Positions 32,898 to 43,710 of a stretch of 64,000 bases of DNA are shown in pieces; position 1 is the first letter of the stretch; every line of letters starts with the position of its first letter. The notes beneath the pieces are model-generated. The model saw only the letters and a list, made by a program, of their open reading frames with translations. It had not been told where the DNA came from and ran no database searches. The position numbers were made by a program, and so were the translations under genes. The stretch comes from Raphanus sativus (taxonomy: Eukaryota > Streptophyta > Magnoliopsida > Brassicales > Brassicaceae): assembly GCF_000801105.2 (NCBI RefSeq), contig NC_079514.1, positions 21,740,293 through 21,804,292 on the forward strand, written 5' to 3'.

Positions 32898-33229
32898 TGA
32901 TACGCCCAAAATCGGGAAGGATGGCTTTGGCCGGATGTTGGATATGATCCGAGAAGGCGATGGCACTTCTGGAACTGGGATGGAATGATAGGATCGTCAA
33001 GAGGAGCGGAATGGCTCTTGATATACCCACGAACTAAGGTTAACCACCAAAGAACGGATGTAGTGCGTTGGCTAACCACCAAATAACACACAAAGATGAT
33101 TGGCTGACCACCAAATCAACAAGCCGGTTCAAACCGATGAACTAGCTAAAGAACTCTCTCTCACTCAGAGAAGAAGAACAAAAATAAACAACCAAAATGA
33201 ACTGATTTTTATTCATGAAATGGATTACA

Positions 33230-33237
33230 TATTTATA
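33230..33237 (-). promoter_or_regulatory. TATA box of noaCRM LTR 3
   Basis: Minus strand TATAAATA, upstream of AATAAAAATC; same position as in LTR 1 (29221) and LTR 2 (31232). Confidence 0.58.
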
Positions 33238-33612
33238 GTAGAATGAGTCAAAGAAAGACATAAATAATTGTGGAAAACTAGAAGCATAGAAAACACAAAC
33301 AAAGACTAAGACTAAAGACTTTTGTAGAACCGAGAAGTTGAATTTTGACTAGTCTTTGAAGAAATCAATGCAGGCCACGACTTTGACTCATTTTCTTGAT
33401 ATTTCTTGATGTAAATGGGCAGGAGACCATCAGGAAAGGCCTGGTCGAATTTGGTGTAAAACGGACCAAAATTGAATTTGTTATGAATTTTTCGGTGGGC
33501 CGAAAAAGGCTCATTTCGCCCAGCAGCTAATCCAGCTCCTTCTTCAGTGTCACATAGCTCATTCAGCTCCAAGTTAGTGTCACTTAGCTCATCCAGCTCC
33601 ATAGTAGTGTCA

Positions 33613-33617
33613 CTTAT
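33613..33617. repeat. Target-site duplication CTTAT, left
   Basis: Directly before the CRM 5' LTR; exact copy at 40774-40778. Confidence 0.93.
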
Positions 33618-34622
33618 TGATGGAACCCAGGATTTGGACCAGGACTTGGAGCAGACTCAGGACGATCAGATCAGTCCAACTGAGGTTCAGCCATTCAGCC
33701 GTACCAGATCAACGGACAGAGCCGTGTACCGGATCGACCCGAGTGCACCCAGACGCGACCTAAGGATGGATTCACGACCTGATGACCGAATCAGCCGACC
33801 CACAGGCGTTCTTCCCCGACCCATTCGTCATTCTAGAGCCAACAGTCAAGTCAGAACCCATGATCATCGAGATGAATCTGATTCCGGACTTAGCCTATCT
33901 TTTCTGGCCCGTTTGGGACGTACCGCACACCCGGATCAGGCTGATCTCGACTTGTCCGACCACTTTGATGATTTTATGATGATCGATGCATCCAACTTCT
34001 CCAAAGGGATGTTACTTAGGCTCTCTGAAGATTTGGGTCGAGCTATCTCTTCATCCGTTCATGGATCATCGATGATCAACCATGCGGGCAGCCTTGCGTC
34101 CGTTCTTCTCCTTACCGCGGACGACCTGATCAACACAGAATGAACCTGGACACATCATGAACCTGGACAGTCAAATGAACCTTGCCAAGTCTTCATCAAT
34201 TTCCGCCATTGACTGGTCTTGGTCCAAGTTCAGAAATCTATGTCATGTTTTCATTGATTTATGTTTTCTATGTTGTCTTTTCCAACATTTCTCTTTATGT
34301 TTCTTTGACTCACAAACACTATATATATGTGAGTCCTTCATGAAATAAAATCACAATCGATTTCCTTTATCTCTTTTTGAGTTTTCTCTCATTGTTCTTT
34401 GTCTTAGAACATTCATAAGTTTGCTTGGTGAGGTTATCTCCGAGTGAAACACCTCGTTGTGTTGGACCGGTGCGTCACATCCGGCAACCTTCGAACATCT
34501 GGTAGTATCTTTGGGCTTCCGCAACCCTTAGTGTCACCCTTCGATCCACTAGTTCTCAATCCACTCGGATCTGAGTTCATATCAACCGTACCGGCATAGT
34601 GATCCTTACTTAGGTTCTATCA
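33618..34622 (+). repeat. CRM 5' LTR
   Basis: 1005 bp; paired with 39767-40773. Downstream part is similar to the mini-element LTR. Confidence 0.92.
34320..34327 (+). promoter_or_regulatory. TATA box of CRM LTR
   Basis: TATATATA followed by CATGAAATAAAATC, placing the R region near 34345. Confidence 0.6.
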
Positions 34623-34624
34623 AG

Positions 34625-34638
34625 TGGTATCAGAGCCA
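34625..34638 (+). promoter_or_regulatory. Primer-binding site, initiator-Met type
   Basis: TGGTATCAGAGCCA two bases after the LTR. Confidence 0.9.
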
Positions 34639-35134
34639 CTCTTCCGGTAACTCTATTTCTATCCATTTTTCTCATCTCTCCATTTCTTCTAAACACTTCT
34701 TCTTCTATCTATCTTGAACCCGGGCCCCTCATTACCCCCATATATAAAAAAAAAAAAAAAAAGATCTAAGTTTATGCTATAAAAAAAAAAAAAAAGAAAA
34801 GATTATATAAAAAAAAAAAAAAAAAGAAAAGATTCAAAGTTTGTTTGATTGTGGTGAGGTGGTGGAAGAGAAAGCCTGCTGGCCGAAGAGAAATCCGGCC
34901 TTTGAGGTGGTTAAGGCGGGTTCCCTTTGAAATCTCTTATCTCTCTCTCTTGCTCATTTGTGTTCACTTGGATTATCTCATTGGGTGATCTTGTTTGCTC
35001 TCTTAGAACTTTGGGAGGAACTCTCTTGAGTGATTACCAAAAACTCGAGTGAAACACGTGTGTGGGTGAGATAAACACCTGAGAGTGTGAGGCTTTTTAC
35101 TCTAACTTTGCCTTGTTTAAGTTTTCAGGAAACC
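34639..35134 (+). other. CRM leader with A-rich tracts
   Basis: Untranslated. Poly(A) runs at about 34746-34762, 34782-34796 and 34808-34825. The last part (GTTTTCAGG before the ATG) looks like a 3' splice site and is shared with noaCRM. Confidence 0.6.
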
Positions 35135-36240
35135 ATGGGCAGTGAAGAAGAAAGAAACAGACCCGGAAATTCTTTTGCTGGATTATCTAACTTGCAGATG
35201 CGTGCTCTCAATGATTCTATGTCTAACTTGTTGAATACAGGTTTGGAGGCGATCCATCTTAGGCTGGATGAACTTCAGGGCCGACCAGCTCAGTCCCAAA
35301 CTAGAACCAGGCGTGACCGCCCAAGGAGACACAGCCGGTCCGACCTTGAGATCCGAGATGAGTCCTATGATGATGATCAGTCCATCAACCGACCAAGGAG
35401 AGCTCCTAGACAACAAAACCAAGGTGATGTCAATCCATTTGGTAGAAATGAAAGAACTGATAATGGATTGGGTGGTTTGAAATTGAAAATTCCAAGTTTT
35501 GATGGCAAGAATGATCCGGATGCCTTTCTTGAATGGGAAAGAAAGATTGAACTTGTTTTTGATTGTCAAAACTTTTCTTATATTAAAAATGTTAGACTTG
35601 CTGCTGCTGAGTTTACTGGCTATGCTATTAACTGGTATGATCAAGTTGTGACTAGCAGGAGAAGAGCAGGTGTGGCGCCAGTTGTTACATGGGATGAGCT
35701 TTCCATGCTGATGCGGAGACGCTTTGTTCCCGACCATTACCACAGAGATCTACACCATAAAACTCAGGCGTTTGCTTCAAGGTCCTAAGTCAGTTGAGGA
35801 CTACCACCAGGAAATGGAGACCTTGATGATCATGGCTGATGTAGATGAGCCCTTAGACGCCACCATGGCTAGATTTCTCACCGGGCTCAACCGAGACATA
35901 CAAGACCGCATGGAGCTGGAAGACTATGACAGCATGGAACAGATGCTACACAAGGCCGTGCTGATTGAACAACAACTCAAGAGAAAAGGTCTCTCCAAAC
36001 CGACCTTTGCTTCAAAACCAACCTTTGCTTCCAAGCCAAACTATCAAGACAAGGGTAAGTCTTCTTCCACAACAAATAATGCTTTTAAGACTGATGTCCC
36101 TGCTCGTTTTGACAAAGGAAAAGCAGTTGAGAATCCTAGCCGTGCAAGAGACATCAGGTGCTTCAAGTGTCAAGGTCTTGGCCACTATGCCAACCGATGT
36201 CCAAACCAAAAGGTGATGGTGCTCTTGGAGAATGGAGAAG
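35135..36240 (+). pseudogene. gag: CRM gag
   Basis: ATG at 35135 (MGSEEERN). An Arg-rich stretch precedes the capsid core ([43 protein letters not shown]). A one-base insertion in an A run near 35756-35762 breaks the frame; the downstream frame resumes with [18 protein letters not shown] and ends with zinc knuckle [14 protein letters not shown] (about 36160-36200). Gag and pol would form one polyprotein, as in other CRM elements. Confidence 0.86.
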
Positions 36241-39200
36241 TTGAATCTGAAGAAGACAAGGAGGATCTCGGACCAGTTTATGATACTGATGATGAGGAAG
36301 AAGCACTTGACTTCCCAGTTCATGGCCCCCTTCTTGTTACTAGAAAGACTTTGGACGACACCTTTGATCCCATCTTTGATGAGGAGGCCGATGGCGTGAT
36401 CAATGAGTTTTGCTCGACCTTTGTGGAGAGCTCTGGTCCGATCTATGATGAGGATGTTCTTGATGAGCCAAGCCAAGGTTCACTACTGGTTACTAGGCGT
36501 ACCTTGAGTGTCCAACCCAAATCCAATGAAAAAGAACAAAGGGAGAATCTCTTTCACTCTAGATGTCTCATTTCTGATAAAGTTTGTTCTTTGATTATTG
36601 ATGGAGGCAGTTGCACTAATGTGGCCAGTGACACTCTTGTAAAGAAACTTGGGCTTGTTACTCGACCTCTTTCTCGTCCTTTCAGGTTAGAGTGGCTCAA
36701 TGAGGCTGGAGAACAGTATGTGAAGGAGCAAGTCACAGTTCCACTCTCCATTGGCCGATATGAGGATGAGGTTGTGTGCAATGTGCTTCCCATGGATGCT
36801 TGCCATGTTCTCTTGGGCCGACCTTGGCAATTTGACAAGAAGGCAGTGCATGATGGCTTCACAAACAGGCACTCGTTTGATCACAAAGGAAAGAAGATCA
36901 CTTTGGTGCCTTTGTCACCTTCGGAAGTCCATCAAGACCAGGTCCAACTTAGGAAGAACCGAGACCAAGACTCTAAGGCTGATAAACCTGAGACAAGTAC
37001 CAGAAACCCCAACTTCTTTGTCAAAGAAAGTCAGGTAAGGAAGTCTCTTTGCTCTCAAAAACCATTTCTCTTACTTGTTTATAAAGAGTCTCTTTTGGCC
37101 TCATCTTCTTCTGACCTTGCACCGGAGATTCCGATTGAATTTTTAGGTATCTTGCAGGATTATTCTGATGTGTTTCCAGAAGAAAATCCAAAAGGATTGC
37201 CACCAGTAAGAGGCATTGAGCATCAGATTGATCTTGTCCCGGGCGCATCTCTTCCGAACCGACCAGCGTACCGCACCAATCCGGTCGAGACCAAGGAGCT
37301 GGAGAAACAGATCAACGACCTGCTTGAGAAGGGATACATCAGAGAGAGTCTCAGTTCCTGTGCAGTGCCTGTTCTACTCGTACCAAAGAAGGATGGCTCC
37401 TGGAGGATGTGTGTGGACTGCCGGGCCATAAACAACATCACGGTAAAGTATCGACATCCTATCCCTCGCCTTGATGATATGCTTGATGAACTCCATGGTT
37501 CTAAGTACTTTTCTAAGATAGATTTGAAAAGTGGCTATCATCAGATTAGGATGAAAGAAGGTGATGAATGGAAAACGGCCTTTAAAACAAAACTAGGTTT
37601 GTATGAGTGGCTTGTCATGCCCTTTGGTCTCACAAATGCACCTAGTACTTTCATGCGCCTAATGAATCATGTCTTGAGGTCTTTTATTGGTCATTTTGTT
37701 GTAGTGTACTTTGATGACATTCTTATTTACAGCAAAAGCCTTGATGAGCACAAACAGCACCTGAAATCTGTTCTTGAAGTCCTTAGAAAGGAACATTTGT
37801 TTGCTAACCTTGGAAAATGTTCTTTTGGCACAGATCATGTGGTCTTTCTAGGTTTTGTTGTAGGTACAGATGGCTTGAGAGTGGACGAGCAGAAGGTCCA
37901 AGCAATCCGAGACTGGCCCATTCCGAAAACCATTAGTGAAGTGAGAAGCTTCCATGGCCTTGCCGGTTTCTATAGGCGGTTTGTTCAAAACTTCAGTACC
38001 TTGGCCGCTCCTCTCACTGAAGTAATCAAGAAGAACGTGGGGTTCAAATGGGGACCAGCTCAAGAAGAAGCATTCGAAATCCTTAAAGGGAAGTTGACTA
38101 ATGCCCCTTTGCTTGTACTTCCAGATTTTTCTAAAGCTTTCGAGATCGAATGTGATGCTTCTGGTGTTGGTATTGGTGCTGTATTGATGCAGGAAGGAAA
38201 ACCAGTAGCTTATTTCAGTGAGAAGCTTGGTGGTGCCATGCTCAACTACCCCACATACGACCAGGAACTCTATGCCTTGGTGAGAGCCCTTCAAACGTGG
38301 CAGCACTATCTTTGGCCTAAGGAGTTCATCATCCACACTGACCATCAGTCTCTAAGACATCTTAAGGGTCAGCAGAAGCTCAACAAGAGGCATGCTCGTT
38401 GGATGGAGTTCATTGAGACATTCCCTTATGTGATCAAGTACAAACAAGGTAAGGAGAATGTTGTGGCCGATGCATTGTCTCGAAGGTATACTCTTCTTTC
38501 AGCCCTTGAGACTAAATTGCTTGGCTTTGAATTTATCAAGGATCTTTATGCCTCTGATCAGGATTTTAAAGAGATTTTTCTAAAATGCACCAAGGTTGCT
38601 TATGGGAAATACTTTCAAAGTTCTGGTTTCTTATTCTTTGATAACCGTTTGTGTGTGCCCCAATGTTCTTTGAGGGAGTTGTTTCTCAGGGAAGCTCATG
38701 GAGGAGGACTTATGGGACACTTTGGTGTCAAGAAGACTTACAAGGCTGTTCATGACCACTTCTATTGGCCGAGTTTGATGAAAGATGTTGAGAGGATCTG
38801 TGGCCGATGTGTGGTGTGCAAGAAGTCTAAGCCTAAAGCATCAAACCACGGTTTGTACTCAGCTCTACCCATTCCCTCTCATCCTTGGGTAGACATTTCT
38901 ATGGATTTTGTGCTTGGTTTGCCTAGGTCCAAAGCTGGACGAGATTATATCTTTGTGGTTGTAGATATGTTCTCAAAATGGCTCATTTCATTCCTTGTCA
39001 CAAAACTGATGATGCTGTGCAAGTTGCAGATTTATTCTTTAAGGAAGTTGTTAGATTGCATGGAATGCCTAAGACCATTGTCTCTGATCGTGATGCTAAG
39101 TTCCTTAGCTATTTTTGGAAGACCTTGTGGTCTAAGCTAGGTACTAGATTGATGTTCTCAACAACTTGTCATCCGCAAGTTGATGGGCAAACTGAAGTAG

Positions 39201-39912
39201 TTAATCGAACCTTGTCTGCTTTGCTTAGATCTTTGGTTAAAAAGAATCTTAAGACTTGGGAAGAATGTTTGCCTCATGTTGAGTTTGCTTACAATCATGC
39301 ATTGCATTCAGCTACTAAGTTTCTCTCTTTTGAGGTTGTTTATGGATTTTATCCTTTGTCTCTACTTGATCTTTACCTTTGCCTTTGAGTGAACGAGTTA
39401 GTACAAATGGCAAGAGGGAAGGTGGACACGATCAAGAAGCTGCATGAACAGGTCCGGGCCAACATTGAAGCCAAGACCAAAGGCTACAAACGACTTGCAG
39501 ACAAGAAGAGAAAGAAATGATCTTTCAGGAAGGTGATCTTGTTTGGGTCCATTTGAGGAAGGAACGATTCCCGGAACAAAGGAAGTCCAAACTCATGCCC
39601 CGGGTCGATGGTCCATTCCAGATTCTCAAGAAACTCCATGACAATGCTTACCAGCTTGATCTTCAGGGTAAGTATGATATCTCTTCAAGTTTTAATGTTT
39701 CTGATCTATCTCCTTTTCTTGCAGATGATCCGGATTTGTGGTCAATCCTTTTGAAGAGGGAGGGAATGATGGAACCCAGGACTTGGACCAGGACTTGGAG
39801 CAGACTCAGGACGATCAGATCAGTCCAACTGAGGTTCAGCCATTCAGCCATACCAGATCAACGGACAGAGCCGTGTACCGGATCGACCCGAGTGCACCCG
39901 GACGCGACCTAA
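36241..39912 (+). pseudogene. pol: CRM pol: protease, RT, RNase H, integrase
   Basis: Acidic spacer ([21 protein letters not shown]), protease about 36570-36860 ([26 protein letters not shown]), RT about 37260-37740 with YFDDILIYS, RNase H about 38120-38480 ([40 protein letters not shown]), integrase zinc finger about 38690-38830 (H-x4-H region and CGRCVVC), catalytic core with [19 protein letters not shown] and [10 protein letters not shown]. Frames break by single bases near 38975, 39373 and 39515. The C-terminus FNVSDLSPF lies near 39690; an alternative frame reads NPFEEGGNDG into the LTR. All catalytic motifs are present, so decay is recent. Confidence 0.9.
39753..39766 (+). promoter_or_regulatory. 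CRM polypurine tract
   Basis: GAAGAGGGAGGGAA directly before the 3' LTR; also coding for the FEEGG part of the tail. Confidence 0.85.
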
Positions 39913-40773
39913 GGATGGATTCACGACCTGATGACCGAATCAGCCGACCCACAGGCGTTCTTCCCCCGACCCATTCGTCATTCTAGAGCCAACAGTCAAG
40001 TCAGAACCCATGATCATCGAGATGAATCTGATTCCGGACTTAGCCTATCTTTTCTGGCCCGTTTGGGACGTACCCACACCCGGATCAGGCTGATCTCGAC
40101 TTGTCCGACCACTTTGATGATTTATGATGATCGATGCATCCAACTTCTCCAAAGGGATGTTACTTAGGCTCTCTGAAGATTTGGGTCGAGCTATCTCTTT
40201 ATCCGTTCATGGATCATCGATGATCAACCATGCGGGCAGCCTTGCGTCCGTTTCTTCTTTCTTCCGCGGACGACCTGATCAACACAGAATGAACCTGGAC
40301 ACACATCATGAACCTGGACAGTCAAATGAACCTTGCCAAGTCTTCATCAATTTCGCGCCATTGACTGGTCTTGGTCCAGTTCAGAAATCTATGTCTTGTT
40401 TTCATTGATTTATGTTGTTTTCTATGTTGTCTTTTCCAACATTTCTCTTTATGTTTCTTTGACTCACAAACACTATATATATGTGAGTCCTTCATGAAAT
40501 AAAATCACAATCGATTTCCTTTATCTCTTTTTGAGTTTTCTCTCATTGTTCTTTGTCTTAGAACATTCATAATTTGCTTGGTGAGGTTATCTCCGAGTGA
40601 AACACCTCGTTGTGTTGGACCGGTGCGTCACATCCGCAACCTTCGAACATCTGGTAGTATCTTTGGGCTTCGCAAGCCTTAGTGTCACCCTTCGATCCAC
40701 TAGTTCTCAATCCACTCGGATCTGAGTTCATATCAACCGTACCGGCAGAGTGATCCTTACTTAGGTTCTATCA
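39767..40773 (+). repeat. CRM 3' LTR
   Basis: 1007 bp, very close to 33618-34622 at first but with many single-base indels in its second half (about 40060 onward). Confidence 0.92.
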
Positions 40774-40778
40774 CTTAT
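40774..40778. repeat. Target-site duplication CTTAT, right
   Basis: Exact match to 33613-33617. Confidence 0.93.
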
Positions 40779-40913
40779 CTCACTCAGTCATCTAGCTCCA
40801 AAGTGTGTCACGATCTGATGGAAAAATCTCGGTGGATCAAGCTGGTCGACATGATCACCATCATGGGCTATGTCCGTGACCAAAAAGGACGGTGCTCGAT
40901 TTTCGTTCTATCA
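40779..40913 (-). repeat. noaCRM LTR 3, remainder
   Basis: Continues 32898-33617 after the CRM insertion and ends TTCTATCA at 40913. It shows several one-base deletions against LTR 1 and LTR 2. Confidence 0.88.
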
Positions 40914-40929
40914 CCCGGCGAGCAGAACG
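40914..40929 (-). repeat. Resumed 91-bp array, 16 bp before the gap
   Basis: CCCGGCGAGCAGAACG is the same array sequence that stops at 24440. Confidence 0.85.
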
Positions 40930-41029
40930 NNNNNNNNNNNNNNNNNNNNNNNNNNNNNNNNNNNNNNNNNNNNNNNNNNNNNNNNNNNNNNNNNNNNNNN
41001 NNNNNNNNNNNNNNNNNNNNNNNNNNNNN
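40930..41029. other. Assembly gap, 100 N
   Basis: Exactly 100 N, a conventional placeholder for a gap of unknown size. The left edge is inside the 91-bp array, so the missing part probably includes more array. Confidence 0.97.
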
Positions 41030-41954
41030 CAGTACGCACGAAACTGTAGCAACAGTGCCGAGCGACCCTGTAGCGAGGACATCGATCGATACTGTAGCAA
41101 GAAAATCGATCGACACTGTAGCAGAATCACTGTACCGACGCTACTGTAGCAGCAGAGTCACTGTTCATCCGAAAAAAAAATTAGTTAATTCGTTTATTAA
41201 TTATCTATTACTAACTTTTAGATTTTTAGTGTTTTATCTATGTTAGGTTACAGGAGAAGATTCATGGAAGAAGCATTGATATACCAATATCGACCGATGG
41301 TTGCAAACATTGGTCGACAGAGCATTAATAGCATCGATCGATCACCACTTAATTGTGTTGATCAATAGAGCATCAAGAGTATCTATCGCCACTTAACTGT
41401 GTTGGTCAATATTCACATCAAAGTTAGGTATACTGTTTTTTCTTGTTTATTATTGTCCTTATGATTTATTCTCCCACCAAACTTAGACTGTATAACACTG
41501 GTAACAGTGTTGTTTAAGTCTAGGGGAGGTCGTACTAATATTATAATTTAGATTTGTTATTTAGAATAGGGACCCGAGTAAACGATTGCCATAATATCGA
41601 CCGACGAGAAGAAGTTGATATCGATCGACATAACCAAATCTGCCACGACCGATGACAACACATTTACATCAATCAACATCTATTCCGGTCAGTTATTTCG
41701 TTCTAACTTGTTAAATTGAGTACTTATGGTTTATTTCTCACCAATCTCCGACTTGATAACACCATTATAGTGTTATTTAAGTTTGGGGGAGGTTCTACTA
41801 ATACTGTGTTTTAGTTTGAAAAAAAAAAAAAAAAAAAAAAAAAAACAGATCCAAGTGTAGACGATTGCTCACCACATCAACTGATGAGGCTAGCTCGATA
41901 TCGATCGCCAACACTTCATATCAAACGATCGATTGTCTCTTCATTGTGTCAAAC
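41030..41954 (+). other. Athila-2 interior, left part, no gene
   Basis: TCGATCGAT/C motifs (about 41080-41120, 41330, 41620, 41900), two hairpin plus polypurine-like modules (41487-41529, 41760-41792) and a 27-base A run (41819-41845). There is no reading frame of note. It continues at 50665 after the Tekay insertion. Confidence 0.65.
41950..41954. repeat. Target-site duplication CAAAC, left
   Basis: Exact copy at 50665-50669. Confidence 0.95.
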
Positions 41955-43710
41955 TGTAAGACCCGAACCTGGGTCCCATAATCCAACCAGTCCAAGTACT
42001 TACCTAGATGTCTAAGTGTAGTTAAGCCGGTTTAGGTCCAATAGTTTCTAAGTCATTTTCATTTGTTTTGAGGTTCATAAACAACAAGTACAAAGCGGAA
42101 GCATAAAGAAAAGATCATTTCATATATATAAGTCAATGTGATCCATACAAATCATTCATATCACACAAGTTGCACAATAGGCTATCATAAGTTCAACTAA
42201 ACTAGACACACATCACACATCCATCCACGGCCAGGTCTTCAAGACTCCTTGGCTTTACCACGATCACTGTTTGTTCCTGAAACCAGACCCACAACACATG
42301 AATACTTTTACAACCCGATATCCTAACATCAGAACTAACAGTACATGGTTCCGGACCCTAGATCACATCTCAGTCCCAAATATGACCACTCTAAATACTC
42401 GACCAAAAACTAAATAAAATTCATGATAAATCCTGATAAATCTAAACTAAGAGAATGGTACAAGCGGATTCCTCAGAACTGGCCTCAATCATATAGATCT
42501 TGACCATGAACCGCCAAACCGGCCACATTGAACCATCTCGAAATCCATGTTAGAAATTCAATCTATCACTTTGATAATTTATTATAAATCCCAACTAAGA
42601 GATTACAAACGCCAAACCCCAATAACTCAATCAGGAACCATGAGATCGGACCATACCTACCCAACCAAGGCCATGGAGAGATTACACTGACCAATCCAAG
42701 GCTTGGGGGTCTGTTCGCGGGTTTAAACCCTCAGACTACATCAGAATATAGTAGGAAAGAGATTGACAAAGAGAAAAGAAGAAATGGATGCAACCAACAC
42801 ATCATGGTTCAATCGGCCAGACCATATAAACCCATGGTCTTGGGCGATAACCATCCAGAGTGCATCACTGACCTTAGGCGTGCGTTCCTCTGCGCCTCCA
42901 TCCTTCTCTGATTCCTTCCTCTTATCCTTATCACTTTGCCCGCCTGCCATAGCCTTGCCTGAATCTTCCCACCGCCTAAATCACACCGAACCACCACTCG
43001 GATCACTTCTCACCGCCGGTCTCTTCTCTCTTTCTTGCTGGTGTAATTTTGGCAGAGGTTTGCCTAGTGTTTTTCGTGATTGAAATCGATGGGCAGAGTC
43101 TCCTATTTATAGGAAATGCCATCGACAATCAGTTGGACCGAACGGTTACAAGGTTTGGGCGAACGGACACAAGCGGTTTCCCTTTGCATCCTTTCGGCCA
43201 AACTGCCTCCAACTGCTCCCAACCGTTCCCCTTGATCGATATTCAGCTGCCAGTACTTAGCTAGGTACCTGACATACTTGCCAAGCTCCATGGTCACACC
43301 ATACCATGTCACCACCGAGCCGGACCCATAACCGCTCATGGTCCGGTCCAACCGCCCAAGAGCCAATCACTCCACCTAGCTGAGGTGAGCTGGTCACTAG
43401 CTTCCCCAGCTGAGTGAGCTAACACTCCAGCTACTGGAGCTGTCCCAAACTTGCCTGAGCCACTGTGAGCTTGCCTTACTCCTTTCTTAGCTGCCCGAGC
43501 TTCCAAACCTCAACGGCCAGCTACCAAAACACTTGTCTAGCTCTTGTGAGCTTACCTTTCCCCCATTCTGGTTAAGTCTCAGCTTCCTGATGCACTTAAC
43601 CCCATTTCTGGACCATGATACGCTTGCCTTTAGGTCTCATGACCTGGCTGGTTCTTGTCCTCGCACCATGGTCCATCCGGATGGCACTATCTAGAACTTG
43701 GGACATGACA
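41955..43710 (-). repeat. Tekay 3' LTR
   Basis: 1756 bp, plus-strand TGTAAGACCC...GGACATGACA. TATA box at 43104-43111 on the minus strand. Confidence 0.94.

Larger units (their letters stand above)
28901..33617 (-). mobile_element. noaCRM tandem: LTR-int-LTR-int-LTR of a pol-less CRM derivative
   Basis: Three minus-oriented LTRs (28901-29747; 30900-31757; 32898-33617, continuing at 40779-40913 after the CRM insertion) separate two nearly identical interiors (29748-30899 and 31758-32897). Each interior has an initiator-Met-type primer-binding site, a leader like that of the CRM element at 34623-35134, one gag-like ORF and a polypurine tract. PR, RT, RNase H and INT are absent. Sharing the middle LTR implies unequal recombination between LTRs. 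The few substitutions between units show it is recent. Confidence 0.87.
32898..33617 (-). repeat. noaCRM LTR 3, first part
   Basis: Interrupted at 33617 by the CRM element; the rest is at 40779-40913. It carries the TATA box that would drive the tandem (TATTTATA at 33230-33237, minus). Confidence 0.9.
33618..40773 (+). mobile_element. Full-length CRM-type chromovirus
   Basis: LTRs 33618-34622 and 39767-40773 (TGATGGAACC...GTTCTATCA), TSD CTTAT, initiator-Met primer-binding site, polypurine tract and a gag-PR-RT-RNase H-INT reading of about 4.6 kb. Assigned to CRM because the INT C-terminus reads FPEQRKSKLMPR, FNVSDLSPF, then NPFEEGGNDG running into the 3' LTR, a pattern known from CRM elements, with no chromodomain of the classical type. 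Several single-base frameshifts make the copy inactive. Confidence 0.9.

Noticed and set aside
42763..43264. Plus-strand frames in the Tekay LTR, repeated at 49717-50218
   Set aside because: They lie in LTR sequence, antisense to its R and leader; no homology.
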